In this document: in pieces, positions 12,346-26,191 of the stretch | Position numbering within the stretch: the stretch's first letter is position 1 | Layout of the letters: each line of letters opens with the position of its first letter | NCBI RefSeq assembly: GCF_040954835.1 | Contig: NC_090714.1 | Coordinates: forward strand, 4,514,501 to 4,578,500 | Direction: 5' to 3' | From: Lepisosteus oculatus | Taxonomy: Eukaryota > Chordata > Actinopteri > Semionotiformes > Lepisosteidae | Length of the DNA: 64,000 nt | The notes under the pieces: model-generated | The model's database searches: none | Seen by the model: only the letters and a program-made list of their open reading frames with translations | What the model was told of the DNA's origin: nothing | Position numbers and translations under genes: made by a program

Positions 12346-14229
12346 CTACCAAAACTTGCACGGTGCTGGAGAGTGCACTCCCACAGGCCTTACCCTGTTT
12401 TTCCTGAGAGCTGGATGTTGCCCAACTGTTGCATACCAATCTTTTTAAAATTGGTCATATTCCTGACCTTGCTCAAGTGTTTGCAAATTCCACAAATCGA
12501 TACCAAAAGTCTGTATTCTTTCATTCAGTCTCCATTTACAGATGTCTGAAATGTCATCGCCTATCTATACTCTAATCAGAAAGGTAACAATTCTTTGTGG
12601 AAGCATTAAAAACCAAAGGAAATGCACCACTCGTTACTCAATCTGCAGCATGCAAACTGAATCCGTAGAAGTAGCTCATTCATTTGCTATTGAGAAACTT
12701 AAACTCACTTCAACTAAAACTAATGTTCATTATGGGAGCAGAAGGGCACAAATTAATGAGAACACTGAATTACCCAATCCCTTTTACTTCCTGTTCAAAT
12801 TATCTCCAGCTCTCCTTCAATAGGCTATAAGTTCAGATGTATACAAAGATGATAAATTAAAAAAATAATTTAATCCTGTCGTATTATCTGGTAATCTATT
12901 ACTTTTCTCCATTGTGATTAATGTTTTTAAAAGGAAAACACTGGATATTGACTTGGGACAGAGGCAGAATGAATCACAAGTTTGACTCGCCCATTGCCTG
13001 TAAATTAAAAGTCCAGAACTGGCAGGTACCCAATGGTCAGGAGCAAGACGATTAAAAAGCCCAACATTTCTCATTCAGAAATGTACCAATTTTCAAATTT
13101 GATACAACAAGCCCTAATGGACCGTCCTAAACACTACACGATTTCAAACAAAGGAAGAAATATCCCCCTCGCCAAAGGGGTATCCCTTTAAATGGCAACG
13201 CCTTCACTTGATTTTGAAGGTCATCACAAAGACTGAGCAAAAATCTGCTTTAAGAAAAAGCAACCTAATCCCGCTGGTCCCAAGTCTATTTCAAAATACC
13301 AAAAAGCAACCAGGGAATATACTTGGACAAAAGAAGCCCAGGCTTCTGTGCGACTGGAAATTGAATTAGTCCCTCATGTGTTCATTGGCTATCCCCTTCA
13401 GAGCCAAGCAGTTCAGCCAAACGTGATGAATCCAACTGTACTTTCCCCTGGTGACAAAAATGGAAACTATTTGTTTTTTTGTTCCTCTGATAAATAAAAA
13501 CACATTACATACAGTCTACTGAGATGTGAACCATTTCACCTTGCTGGGTTTTTACAGCCTCATCAACAACAAAGAGCTCCTCTGACAGCAATGACAGCAC
13601 CCGGTATATCCTGCAATCGAATGTCATGTCAAGAAAAACGTTTTAGGGACAAGAATACGTGACTGATAAATGCGGTTTTGAAAAAGATTATTTTGTAACT
13701 GCACAGGAGGATAGGATATAGTACATGAGTCACAAACAGAGCCAAGATGAACATGCTAGGACTGCTGGTTTCACTCCATCATTCCTGGCTGATGAAAGCA
13801 CATGTCCTTCCTTTCATGGCCCTGAGTGAAGGATCTCTTGAGGTTTCTTCATCAGGTACTGTGGTGGACTGACAGCTTCGTTTCCCAGAGCTCCGATTTC
13901 TTCAACACGCCTGGGTGCCTGTTCAGGCAGGAAGCCAGTGAAAGCAGTTTTGTTTGACTACCTCACAGCAGGACAGAAGACACTGCATTTTAGTCTGTCC
14001 TGCAATGACTTTTAACCCTTTCCCGATTAAGGGAAAAAATAAAATGGTTTATACTTGGATTTAACTGCAGTTTACTTTGTGCCTAGCTGTGAAAGTGCAA
14101 CAAGGTGGAAAACAAAATACTAAACAAGCAGGCAGATCTAAGTCTACAAACATTCCTGCACACAAACTGACATTTCTTTTAAATGCCTACAATTAAAATG
14201 ACAGAATTGATTTCAGTTACAGTAGAAGT

Positions 14230-14375
14230 GACAGATTCTATGCAATGCAAGAGGAAAATGAACCCCTGGAGAAAACCCAAATAAGCAAAGAACATACCAA
14301 CTCCCCACAGAAAGTGTCCCAGTTGGGACTGAAACCAAGGGATCACGAGTTGCAAGACTGACCTTATCATCACCA
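14230..14375 (-). repeat. SINE family A fragment
   Basis: CTGGAGAAAACCCA, GAACATACCAACTCCCCACAGAAAG and GGACTGAAACCAAGGGATC match the 5' half of the SINE on the minus strand. Confidence 0.65.
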
Positions 14376-16149
14376 TCTCCTTTCATCACTCCAGTCACAC
14401 CAGAACAAAGTTACACTTTCTAAATGTAGAAACTAGAGCCCAACACTAATGTTGAGTAAAAACATTTAGCAAGGAGACCTAGACTGCAAATAAAAATCAA
14501 TTTATGCATTTCCATAGCAGATAAACTTCTTAAGAGTAAATCAAGTAAAGTCATTTTCACAACCTCATAAGCCATAAAAATTTGACTCTAACTTTGCTGC
14601 ATTAAAGATGTCCTAGAAGTTTTTGCTTGTTACTCTCGCATGGCTTAAGAGATTTGCTCCTGCCGCGTAATATTCCTTTATGTTACGGGTTAATGCAAGG
14701 CTGGCAAAATCAACACCATTGCCAGCACCCTTCAAAACATTTCTATGGAATTCCTGTGAAGATGGTTCACAGCTTTCCGGACTCATTCTTGCTGATACAA
14801 TGTGCCTCTAGTGTAAGAGTGTCAGGAGATTAAACTGCTTCCACTTGAGTAAAGAGCTTGTACAGCTACATGTTGATAACTTAAAACCAGGGACCAAAGG
14901 CTAAATTGCCCTAAACTGAAAGAAAGGCAAGACCATCACTGCCCTGTTTATCTTTAGAGCCAAAATCTCCAATTCTGTCATTTTTAAGTCTCTTAAATGA
15001 ACCACAACATGGACAAAGTTCCATGACATTTTAAAAACACCTTTGAAAAGCACAGTCACACTAACACCACAGCTCGTATTCAGTCTCTTAGGTTAAACAG
15101 TATTATAGTAAATGGATTTCCTTCGAGAACTTTCTCCAATTGTTAATTGGAAAGCACTGTTCTATTAACTGTTGCTGCCAGCTGATCACAAAAGAAAATA
15201 AGGAGTATTGCACTCAAGCCTGGCATCAGCTTCATGTCCACTTCAAACCTCTCCCAGCTCGTTCATGGGGTGAAAAAGCACATCAGCACAAGACCATGCC
15301 ATCCCTAGTGAGAGACTAATTAACAGTATGACCGAGTTAAGCTGAGTAGTACGGAGTGCATGACTTTTGTGCAGACAGATCGGCAGCTGATGAAAAGTGC
15401 CGATTATGCCCTCCGTCTCTGTTGCTATTAAGTTGGTTACACCCGTCAGTAGAACTTCTTTCCTGAAACAACACCAGCTCACCTGTGATAATTCATCCAC
15501 TCACTAATTCTCACTTATCAAAATCAACTGTTGCAGTCAAAGCCCTACATACAGATTTTTATTAAAATGCTTGTGCCTACTACTACTTTTTACATTACAT
15601 AGTCTGCCACATTTCAGTTCGGAAGTGTAAAATGCAGAATGCTAATCACAATGGAAAAGCCCTCTTTAAAATGGATGAAGCCTTCACTGCATCTTTGCTA
15701 TACTGTATATCAGCAAAACTGTCAGTCACTATCCTCGTAAGGGGAGGTTTCAAGATATGTAAAATAATTATGGTTAATGGTTTGTGCTATTCTGCATTAT
15801 TTACATCTCCGTTCTTTTCAAAAACAACATGTCAGACATCTCCAACCACTGGTGAAAGAGAATGTGAAACCACATGCATATATATTAGCCCAGCAGTGTG
15901 AAACCACACAAAACTATGGGATTCGTTATCAGCAGCAGTCTTTGGTGGGAAACCGAGTGAGAGAGAAGCAGCAGCTCACTTTGTTTTGGAATTTTTTTGT
16001 ACGTTTTTAGTGTTGTTCAATGAAAAAAAAAAATCCACTCATGTCAGGCTCTGAAAGAGCATCCTGTGACAAAAGTTAATATAAAAAAGTGGAACATGAA
16101 ATCATGTAAGGCAATCAAGGAATGCGAAACACTGAAGCTTTCTCCGTCA

Positions 16150-16230
16150 TTATTTCTCTGGGATTCATAGTAACATTAGTCCAATTTCCCCTGTGGATGA
16201 ATTCACAAATTAAGAATCCCAGAGAAATAA
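16150..16230. repeat. Perfect 17-bp inverted repeat
   Basis: TTATTTCTCTGGGATTC (16150-16166) is the exact reverse complement of 16214-16230, with a 47-base spacer. It may be a small transposon terminal-repeat remnant or an RNA hairpin. Confidence 0.7.
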
Positions 16231-17234
16231 ATGTAAACATCACTAAAGCAAACAGGACAATCATAAATGAGATATAAAACCAATATGGGGAAAACAAAGC
16301 CAAAGAAAAAAAGTCAGGTTGTTTCAGACACCCACAACCCTAGAATCGACTCCTGTTGCCCTTTGAGCTATCATGCAACCTTTGGAACATGCCAACCGCC
16401 TCTAAGATGGTAATGTTATCAGCAAGTTCCTGTTGTTGGGGGTGTACGCAGTTAGACAGCTGTATTTCTTTTTAACTCTCAGAATTCGGAATAGACTGTG
16501 TTAGAATGTTAGGAAAATAAACTAGTCTTTACGGCCTCCGGAGCCACGTAAGAGATACCTTATTTCATGGTTCATATTGTACAACACCAGCCTGGAGCCA
16601 GTTTTGGTTCAAATTACAGAGAGCAATGAACACCAGCTTTGTGGGCTGCAAACTTGCTTATACCATTATTCCTGCTGAATTAAAAATGTATGATAACATC
16701 ACGGGCACAAGTAAAGGAGGCAACATTATATAGGTTAGTAATACTGCAACACAGGGACAAGGTGCACCAGTCTGTACACAGTGCATATTTATTACAAGGC
16801 GCAGCTCAGCTGTTTCTCGGAGAGAAATAACAAAAAAACAACACATCAATAACTGTGGGAGCTTCAGCCTTCAGGTCCACTCAATAAATCTGGTCCTTGA
16901 TGTTTTGCTTTTGAAGCACAGCCACTCGACGTGAAACGCAAATGCTAATGTTCCATTATTTACGAGGGAGAGGTCAATGTGGAATCAAATTATCAAAGAA
17001 GTTCTGGTAACGCTTTCATGAATGCTGCTGCACAATGGCTTCATAATCCCTTAATAACTGCGACATTATAATCGCATGCAAAATGCTTTACAGGGAGATG
17101 CAAAAATGACATAAGAGGTCGTGCCATTTATCTTAGCGTTGTTTCTAATGCTCGGCATGATGCATGTAACATTCACCGTCAGTTTGGGTTACCAAATGTG
17201 CATACATTGGGTCCTCCCTTAATAGCACGTGCAG

Positions 17235-17300
17235 TTAAATTCAGGAATTGAACCCCTGTGTGCTGCAAGGCCAGAAGCCCATTCCCACACTGCAGAAAAT
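17235..17300 (-). repeat. tRNA-like SINE head fragment
   Basis: On the minus strand it reads a B-box-like GGGGTTCAATTCCTG preceded by CCTTGCAGCACACA, as in the head of family A. Confidence 0.35.
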
Positions 17301-18899
17301 GAGGATGCACTGCAGAGGCCCGGGTGGTGAAGAATGTAACGGCAACAATCTGGTCTCATCCCATCATATGAACTGGGACTTGCATCGCCGTTTCAAGCCA
17401 AAAAGCAGTAAAGTGCTGTTATACGACGTCATTGTTCTTAAAGAGTGAGCAACTGAGAAATGTCGAGCAAAATGCTCCTTTACAAGTTCCCAAGAGGCTT
17501 GACCCAGAAAGATGAAGATCACGTTAAGCCCAGAAGTCCAGGGGTATCCAGTGAGAAACCGTGGTGTACCCGAGATTCCACAAAAAGCAGCTTTCAGCGG
17601 GCCAGACTGCCAGTATGACTGGTAGGGCTTTAGTCAAGCTGGGAAGTATTGGAAGCAATGACCCCTAGGACTTGCCAAGCCCTTGCAGCACCCACTAGAG
17701 GACTGCCAATCCCATCAGGCCCTAGGGAGCCATTTGTCACTGTGAGGACTGGCGCTGATTGGTGGGCATGGCAGCAGGGCTGCTGCCTCTGCAGGCAAAG
17801 CAGGGGCCTTAGCGCAGAGACGAGTGGATTAAAGCCATCCGTTCAAAACCGTAGCGAGCACCGAAACAACTGGTTCCATCTTTTAAAAAACAAATCCATT
17901 TATAAACAAAAAGACAAGGCATACTGTGAACCAGACAACAGCTGACAAATCCAATACGATCTAGTCTGTACAACACCAAGGCAGCTGTAGTGATTCCCCC
18001 CCAGGCATTTATTAGACTTACAATATCGTTTATCTTTATTGTTTTCCTCGATTTCATTACGATGTGCTGCACTTGACTCAGGTTGCCGCAGCTGAATTTC
18101 ACAGCCGCTACTAGGCAAACGGGCAACAGGCTCTTGTATTTCTTTGCTTCGACGGCGCATACATTTCAGAGGCTGTCATTTGGAGGAAATGCGTTTTGTC
18201 AGCTTGATGAGTACTCAATCATCTGTGGGGTAAACTGGGAAACCTGATTTGTCTCATTTTGGATCAGGGGGAAGGGGGAGGGAGCAAAAACCAAAAATCA
18301 ATACGCATATCAAAAGGGAAGTGACAGAGCTGCCTCTTAGAACATAAAAAGAAAGGAATCGGCTTCTGCACGTCGGTGCAAAGGCTCAAACAACTCCACC
18401 GGTACCAAACGGGTGTAAGAAAAATGGCTGCCGAGAGGAAACCGCAAATCATGTAGAGAAAATCATTCAAAACAGGTTAAATGTAATAGGTCTGTTTTAA
18501 ATCCTCTTCATAAACAGACATCTTGGCACACCTAAACAGATTAAAGTTGACAAACTACAAGGTTATAAACGTGCGCTGTACATTTCAGAAGAATGCTCAA
18601 AAGAGGCCGAACAAATCTGTTGTCCCTGCAGTCAAGTTCATATACCCTCCTATGCAGTATTTTAGTAAGGCATGGTATATTTCATAGGCGTCCCGTCACA
18701 TACTATCCAAAGTAGTGTGATTGGTCCAGCATGTAGGGTGTCCCATGAGCGCTGAAAACTGTAAAGCAGCAGCAAACCTGGCATTTCGTCTGCATGTGCC
18801 GACTGAATGGAAAGAAGGCGGACACCAACGACCTTACAAGTGCATGCCTTTCCTGCATCACTAAAAGGCAACATCAGACCTGGCTGGTGTCAATTCAGA

Positions 18900-19080
18900 C
18901 AGCCTCAGGTGTTTGCAGCCCCCAGATATCAACCCTGCTGAACAATTAAGGGAGGTGCTGGAACATCACATCAGAAACGTTTCACAGCTACTCGCACCTC
19001 CCACAGAGCTGTCAACAGCTCTCTAGTGGGATCAATGTTGTGATGTGCCGCAGCTGTAATTGCTGCTGGAGGATGAAAAT
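18900..19080 (+). pseudogene. Tc1/mariner-like transposase C-terminal remnant
   Basis: The + frame reads PDINPAEQLREVLEHHIRN followed by PPTELSTAL and a stop. Tc1-family transposases have SPDLNPIEHLW.VLE near the last catalytic residue and PP....L...L.W further on. The copy is broken by stops and no terminal repeats were found. Confidence 0.5.
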
Positions 19081-19249
19081 GCTCGGCATAAAATTCAATG
19101 CACGATACGCTGTAACCTACATATTGCATGTCTATGGTTTCGCATGCTGGCAAAATAAAAAGAGCCAAATGACATCTTTGGGATTTCAAATCAACAAGTA
19201 CTAGAACGTCTGAATGATAAACTCCCAAATGACTCATAATTTGCATTAA

Positions 19250-22200
19250 CTTTGACCATCACAATTAGTGATAATGCTAAATGTTTTACAGTGCGAAGGT
19301 TGTGCATTGTGATAAACAGATGAAATTTTCAAAAGCTACATAGCTTACGTTTGGCCATGTTTGCATGCGATACACAAGATGCTGTGAAGAAACCAAGTTT
19401 CACTTTTCATTGGCTTCTTCACTTTGTCTCTGCAGCAAATTGATGAACAGGTGGAGCACACAAGAGAATCAGAACCATGCTGCACACGGCTCATAACCAT
19501 CAGAGCAAAGGTTCAGATCAAGAGAACACCTGAATGAATTAACACCGAGAGCGAAAGTGCAGGATGACCAAGGACAGTCACTGCCACAGTAAAAACCAAC
19601 CTCTTGACATTTTACCACCATGATATCTAGTAAAATTCAACAGCTGGGTACTTGAAGCATGCTAAAATTAGAGAGACATTTTTAAAGGGGAACTGCAGTC
19701 CCCAATTACCCAGACTGGTTACTTAACCTCCGTAACAAAATTGATGTTTTTGCAAATTGTAAAAATTCTGAATTGAGCACAAAGTCCTAACATTTGTGAA
19801 AGTACCGTACGGTTGCCATATCGCAAACTTGCCATCTTGCCATGAGATCGAGAGTTTGCGTGCATTGTGACACAAAACTGGCCTTCCTGCTCACTAGTCC
19901 CTGTAATGACTAATCTACTGTAATGTGATGTCCGAGCGAATAAATGCACAACCTGTAACAGACATTTCACTGCAGAAAGGTTCCAATGACATTTGCACGC
20001 AGAGCTAACTAGTACTTGTTTCCAAAACCATCTTTGAGAGCAATACTTCTATTGGATTAAAAAAGAAGTATTCACAAACCTGCTTGTTTACAATGCAATA
20101 CAGCCGCTTCACCACAGTGGACGTTTTGTTGCCTTGTTCTGAATCACAGATAATGATGGCAATATGGCTCTGCGCATACCTGGAAATTCCAGCTATTTTT
20201 TTAAAAACATTACTGTGTAAATTGTACTTTCAATGTGGTTTGAAATGCCAATTCTAATGCCAAAATATAAAAATAGTGTTGCAGTTGCCCATTCAAAGTC
20301 AATTTAAAGCCTTTACTTCCCTTGAAGGCCACTGGAAATAATTTTTTAAAAAATCAACTTTGACGTACAGAAAGCTACCAGCTCCTGCATATTAGTGCAC
20401 AAACCAGAAATCAAAATTAACTTAAGACAGATTTAGACCTCTGGCACCTTTGGCTCAAAAAACATTGAGTGATTTGGGATTTTTCATTGTTTTACGTGCA
20501 CAATTTCAAAAATAGAACACCACGCACTGTAAAAAAGATACAATATGGACCAACTGTGCCTGAAGAAACATCTTTGCCTTGTAAGCCCTCTAAGCCATTA
20601 CTCAACGTTCCCTTGTTTTTGCTAGGAGAGCCAGCTGAGGGAACTGTCATTTTAAAACTACGCACACCTCCTTTCGCAGTGAAAGCATTAGCAAATCAAT
20701 TAACAAATCAATGCTCCAACACGCCAGAAAATGACAAACTGTGATTACTATGCATACGCCATTTATCACACAAAATCACACTCTGGTGTTCTCATGGGTC
20801 AGTCTGTTTGCACTTAATATTAAAGTACTATATACTGGATTTAGCTCTGCCAGTCAACACATAAATAAAAAATTTATCTTCAAGCGACAGAGATAAATTG
20901 ATCACTTAAGCATGTTCATACAATAAAATGAGCCTATAACTCAATAATGGTATAAAATACTGTACAACTCTAAGTCCATATCACCAAGATTCATTTCATT
21001 ATAATATTTACAGTTTGCTTGAGGTATTAAGACTGTAGTTTTTAGTACATTTAAATTCCCCTCTAGATAACTATTCTTGTAAAACTACCTGCAGTAGGTA
21101 CAGATTTTTCTTTAACCTTCCCCACAGCTATCAGAAATTTTAAATGGCACTAGATTCATGGATGCTTTCAAGCTAGACTTTTAAAAACCTTTGGAAAAAA
21201 AAACTCAGCCAAGACTAAATTATTTCCAAGTAGATGGAAGATACGACAAGCAATAGTTTATTGATGAAAGGGGATCTGTCAATAAAACTGTTTGGATAAT
21301 TAATGATTTGAATAAATAAGTAAAATTGATAAAATACTAATTACGCTTAATTCCATTTTTCTCCCATTACTAAGTTTATATCTAAAGTGAGATCCAGTTC
21401 CCTTCAAATTGAAATCCCAAGCCTCATCCTGATATGAAGTTGGTGACATTTCAAGAATGTTTCTTCTCCACCATTATACAGGGTTAGTTAAAATGTTGTC
21501 AACAAGTATAAATGCCAATTATTTTACTGAAATTCGTAAGGTAACAGTTAAAAACTTTGATATTCGTGCTTTCGTTTGAAACCTTTTTTTGTCACAGTGA
21601 CAGTTTTTTACAAATTAATTCCATGGGTTAAAGTTGCCGGCAGCATTTTGACTAGCCCTGTACAATTACTACAAAAACACACTACTTTACCACATGTAAA
21701 GGGGAAGATTAATAATGTAAATGAACTCCCCTTCCCAGCTGTACCACCTTGAACGCCGGAGACACAAGACAGGTTTAAATGACAGAAGGCCAATCAGACA
21801 ATTTGGTAGTCAGTAGTTCATAATCCAAGGATTTCATCCAACTGTTTCTTAAAAAAAGCCAGGGTACCCAGAGGAATTTGATCTATGTACTGTATGTTAA
21901 TTCCCTGGCTTATACATTATGTATAAATCAAGCTTGCATGATCATTAAGCATAAAACCATTTTAAAGACGTGCTGCAATTATGTGAAACTCATATTAGCC
22001 ATTTTTTTTCAACTGGCTGGAATTTAGTTCAATTTTGCTCAATTCCAACCCCCGGCAGCAGAACCCATATTTCACAGAAACAATCTCTGGTGAATTGTCC
22101 AAAAACCTCCTTGGGGATTTTGAGTGATATTTGAGACGCTTTCCCCACTTAAGTAGGCAATTAAACTTATTTAGTCACAAAAGCAACACTTTGTGAGAAG

Positions 22201-25200
22201 CCAAGTTAAAATTAAAGTTCCCTAGAACACAATCTATAAGTACTTTATTTAAGCAATGTTTTTGTAGATTAATTTTTGCTAATAATGTGAGTGCTATTTT
22301 CTGGCATATTTCCACAAATCTAAACCTCTTTTTAAAGTCAATTGGAAAAACTAGAGTTTACATCAATAAAATATTGTAAAGACAATTACCGCTTCAACAA
22401 TTAAGTCTCAAATGAGCCAGCTTGTTCCTAACTGGATTGTTGGTAGAACAGAAACAGAAGATGTATTCAAGGCTTTCCTAAATCCGACCACAGCTGTTCA
22501 GCCCACTACTACTGGTGCTTAGCTTCTGACTCACCGTTACAATGGAAGTGAACAAGCATTTCAACATCAGCACATAAGTTACTGTTGCTATAAAACATTC
22601 CCTATCAACTCGTGAGAGGCCTGCACACTGATCAAGCAAATAAAGCACTGAAGGATGACTAATAGGGACAAACAGCACATAAACAACCTTCAAAGTTACA
22701 TTTTAATATTAAATTCACATTGCATTTTGGTGTTGAGCTATACAAAAGGTTTTACTACAGCTTGACTGAGAAAATTTAAACAGGTGCCTATGGCAGACAA
22801 TATTCCATGAAGATATCTGCGATTTTGGCAACAGTCAGTACATCTCTATTTAATTCCATCATACCAGAAGCAGAATGTGTAATTCATTCCTTACTCTTTC
22901 TGACTTACTGATTTAACGCTACCTTGACCAATATAATATGTGGGTCTACGTCTTCTTGGAAAAAATGCGCTGTGACTTGAGACGTCTACCTCAGCATGAA
23001 TTTTTAACAGAGCAAAATTAGTTAATTAGTTAAGCAAAGTACTTTTTTTTAAAAAGACTTACAATTACAGACCCGATACTACTTTTATAGAACTAAATAC
23101 CTGTTCCTCAGTGAAAGGTTGTCTCTCTCTTCAGAGATTTACCAAATATGTACCAAAATGTAGCATACCTTCTAAAATTAAAAAAATTACCATGTGTCTG
23201 TGTAATGTACAGTACCAGCTGCGTTTAAGGCTAATGTATTGTGACTGCTGGGGTGTATGCACTAAACACACTGCAAAAAACAAACGCAGTGCTGGCCTAT
23301 TAAATCTAAAGAATTTGCATACAAGCAGGAATCCTGTACTTAAGTTCTTCCAATTAGATAATAGGGGTCTTTAGAAAAGCAAAAGCAAAACGTAGGGCTC
23401 AGCTTTTATGAAAACGGCCACAGGGCTCTGTGGAGTCTACGGTCTGCGGAGGCAGCTTTTTATCCGATGTGGGAAACGAGACACCTGGTGATACAATCTG
23501 GAAGTGACAACACTGTTAGGAAAAAAAAAAACAGTTCACAGTGTCATATGATACTGGTCTACTTCCCCCCGAACTTTCCAGTGCCAAAATAAAATGAAGG
23601 GTCAATTCAATGCATTTGAAGTTATGGTTCTCAGACAGTGTCATTTTGGACCTGTTATAATCCACACACACACCTGCCGAGAGAAAATCCCTTCAACAAC
23701 ATGCTGCATTCATTTTTTTTTTTATCATTACAGCTTCAGCCAGCACCTGCAGTTTCGAGTTTGGGTTTATTTGCATGTTCTTTTGTAACACCATATCGTG
23801 AGAAATACTATTTTGCATTTCATGATAAAAGAAAGCTTTTACAAGTTTTGCCAAAATGTAATAACCTGCATTGGCTCTACTGAGATTGCAGGTGAAGTGG
23901 TTTAAACCTTTGATTAATGGGCTCAGTAAACACATTTCTATTAATCAAAAAGTAACAATAACATTGTATTGTAGCTTCAAAGACACGTTACATGATATAT
24001 AAATGATGAATCAATTTACAGATGACAGGTACTGTGCCTTCTATTTTCAGTGACATTTTTTACCTTGAACCACAGTTGTTAAAGCTTCACCATCTCTCCT
24101 AGCAACTGAGAGAAGAGGTTCACAAAATCCGCGTTAATTATGTAATCATCTTAAGCAACAAGTCCCTGCTTTGGACTGCACATTAAATCCAGATGTTCGC
24201 TTTGTGGAAATGGAGTCCAGTATCCAGTATCAGTAGTGACTCCAGTGATTCCAGTATTAGTAGAGCCATTCTGCAGTATGGCATAGATGCACACTATCAG
24301 TTTGTGTTCTGAATGATTCTAAGCACATGGGATTTACATTGTGCCTGAATAGAATAAAAGGGGGGATAGGAGGGTCTTTCTACTAAAGGTCTTCTCTCAG
24401 ATCAGTAAAATGTACCACTCTTTACACTGTTTCGCACCAGTGAATTGAGGATATTAAATAAATGGAATACTTCTCTACAGATCCACAGTACATTTGAAAT
24501 GGTGGTTTGGGCAGACACGGTGTCAAAACAAGTCCTCGAGCGACACAGCTTATAATCGCCTAATTATTAGAAAGGACATCTTCTCTTCAGGGTCTGGAAC
24601 GGCTTTACCATGACCTGTCCGTGGAAACGCGTTTCAAATCGACAGGCACTAACGCTTAAAGCCTTTAAGAGGTCCCAGTGAGCAATTGCTTTTCTAAACG
24701 AACAATCAAGTTACAATGGAAGCTAAATGACCCTGAAGCTCTCAAGATGCCAAGAATAACATCTGTGGCATGGAAACAAGAACTTCTGCCTACTCCTTTT
24801 ATGTTTCTGCTTTCAAACGGCCACCAGTAAAAATGAGCTTGCAAAGAGGGCAGCTGGTTCGAGCCTGGTTTGTCTCTCTAGCTCACTGTGACTAGATGTC
24901 GCTATGTGACAGACTGAGCCTGTGAGGGCCGGATGGGTTCGACTCCATTAAGACCCAATTACAAGCCTGTAGTGGTACCTGCATAGCCAGCACTCTTCCA
25001 GTTGTTAGTTCTGAGGGACACACAATATAGAAAGGCAACAGACACTCTTGCTTCCCCAGTGCTTGTGGGTGCATCATGCTGATGCGCTCAACAGATTAAT
25101 CAGCAGTTTCAAATTGTGAAAGCAGAAAAGAAAAAGATTTCAGATTGTACAGCAGTTCATAGCTCTCCTCTTAAGATATGAGTATTTACCCCCAACCCCT

Positions 25201-25800
25201 ACTGTTTTCCATTATTCTAAAGGAGGGCTTATAAAATGAAAATGCACAGATCCTTCAAGCTTCATTCCCACTCAAACCTTAATAGGAGACGAGCTATAAA
25301 ATAGTTTTGTGGGCATGACCACAAATGTTAATCAAACCATTGCTTAAAAAAATATTTTTGCTTAACATTTGAGCGATTCTCTGTCTGGCCCAGCTTAGTT
25401 TGATAAGGGGGTCCAAACATTGTAGTAACTGACTTAATGGATATGAGTTAAAAAAAAAAGAGATTAATCTTTAAACCAAAGATCAATATCAGTTCCTGTA
25501 GGGCTTGGTGTCTTCTGGTTTAATTAGCTGCATAACTGTGATATTTCTAACCAGGCTTTGAGGTGATTTATAGGTGGCTGAATCATTAATGAAGTGAATG
25601 TCTTGTGTAATCAACTATAAAAGTATTTTGGTAAATGATACACGGTCATCATTATGTTGTTTGACCAGTCATGTTGCAGCAAAAACCAGAAGATGCAGGG
25701 CACTCCAGGAACTGAGTTTGAATCCTGTTTTAAACTGTGCTGCTAACAAAACAGCTTGAAAGCAATCATTGGGCAAGTCAAACTGTCAGGCTCCAGTCTT
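19250..25800. other. Non-coding, few recognisable repeats
   Basis: AT-rich DNA. The only repeat recognised is a family F piece at 21783-21872. 24530-24700 has conserved-element-like composition. GGTTCGACTCC at 24938-24948 resembles a tRNA B box but no cloverleaf surrounds it. Confidence 0.4.
21783..21872 (-). repeat. LINE-like repeat family F, fragment
   Basis: TAGTCAGTAGTTCATAATCC AAGGAT and CTTAAAAAAAGCCAGGGTA match the minus-strand form of family F. Confidence 0.5.
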
Positions 25801-25830
25801 CGCGTTTATAGAATACTTGAACACCATTAC

Positions 25831-26178
25831 TGTTAGTGGGAACAGCAGGGGTCGCCCACCCTGCGGCCCGTGTTGGTCCTAATGCCCATAGTGGTGGGGA
25901 CACTACACTTTCGGATGAGACGTTAAACCAAGCTCCTGACTCTAAGTGGTCCCCAGGCATTTCTCAACAAGAGTAGGGAGTTTACCAAATTTAGCCAAAT
26001 TTCCCCCCTCAGCCTTTACTAAGGCCTCCAAACTGTCCCCATGTATGATTGGCTTGCCCTTGCCCTGCGATGGCCTGGCGTCCCATCCAGAGTGTACCCT
26101 GCCTTGTGCTCGTTGTTTGCCAGGTAGTCTCCGGCTTCCAGCGACACTATATGGTATAAAGAGGCTTGGTTAATTACA
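25831..26178 (+). mobile_element. Composite retroelement: family B head joined to family A tail, with 13-bp target duplication
   Basis: The left part (about 25840-26035) is family B 5' sequence: GGGGTCGCCCACCCTGCGGC, TTTCGGATGAGACGTTAAAC, GCATTTCTCAACAAGAGTAG. The right part (about 26060-26165) is a family A 3' end: CCCTGCGATGGCCTGGCGTC and GTGTACCCTGCCTTGTGCTC. TGAACACCATTAC occurs exactly at 25818-25830 and again at 26179-26191, immediately outside the unit. That is a target-site duplication, so the chimera probably inserted as one piece. Confidence 0.75.
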
Positions 26179-26191
26179 TGAACACCATTAC

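Larger units (their letters stand above)
14400..18890. other. Non-coding; hairpin and conserved-element-like stretches
   Basis: No exon is recognised. It holds a perfect inverted repeat at 16150-16230, a SINE-like piece at 17235-17300, and a 16860-17180 stretch of balanced composition that looks like a conserved non-coding element. Confidence 0.35.

Noticed and set aside
12035..12439. 134-codon minus-strand open frame
   Set aside because: It lies almost wholly within a family A SINE.
24847..24960. Possible tRNA gene (GGTTCGACTCC)
   Set aside because: A B-box-like string is present but no acceptor stem, A box or cloverleaf can be drawn around it.
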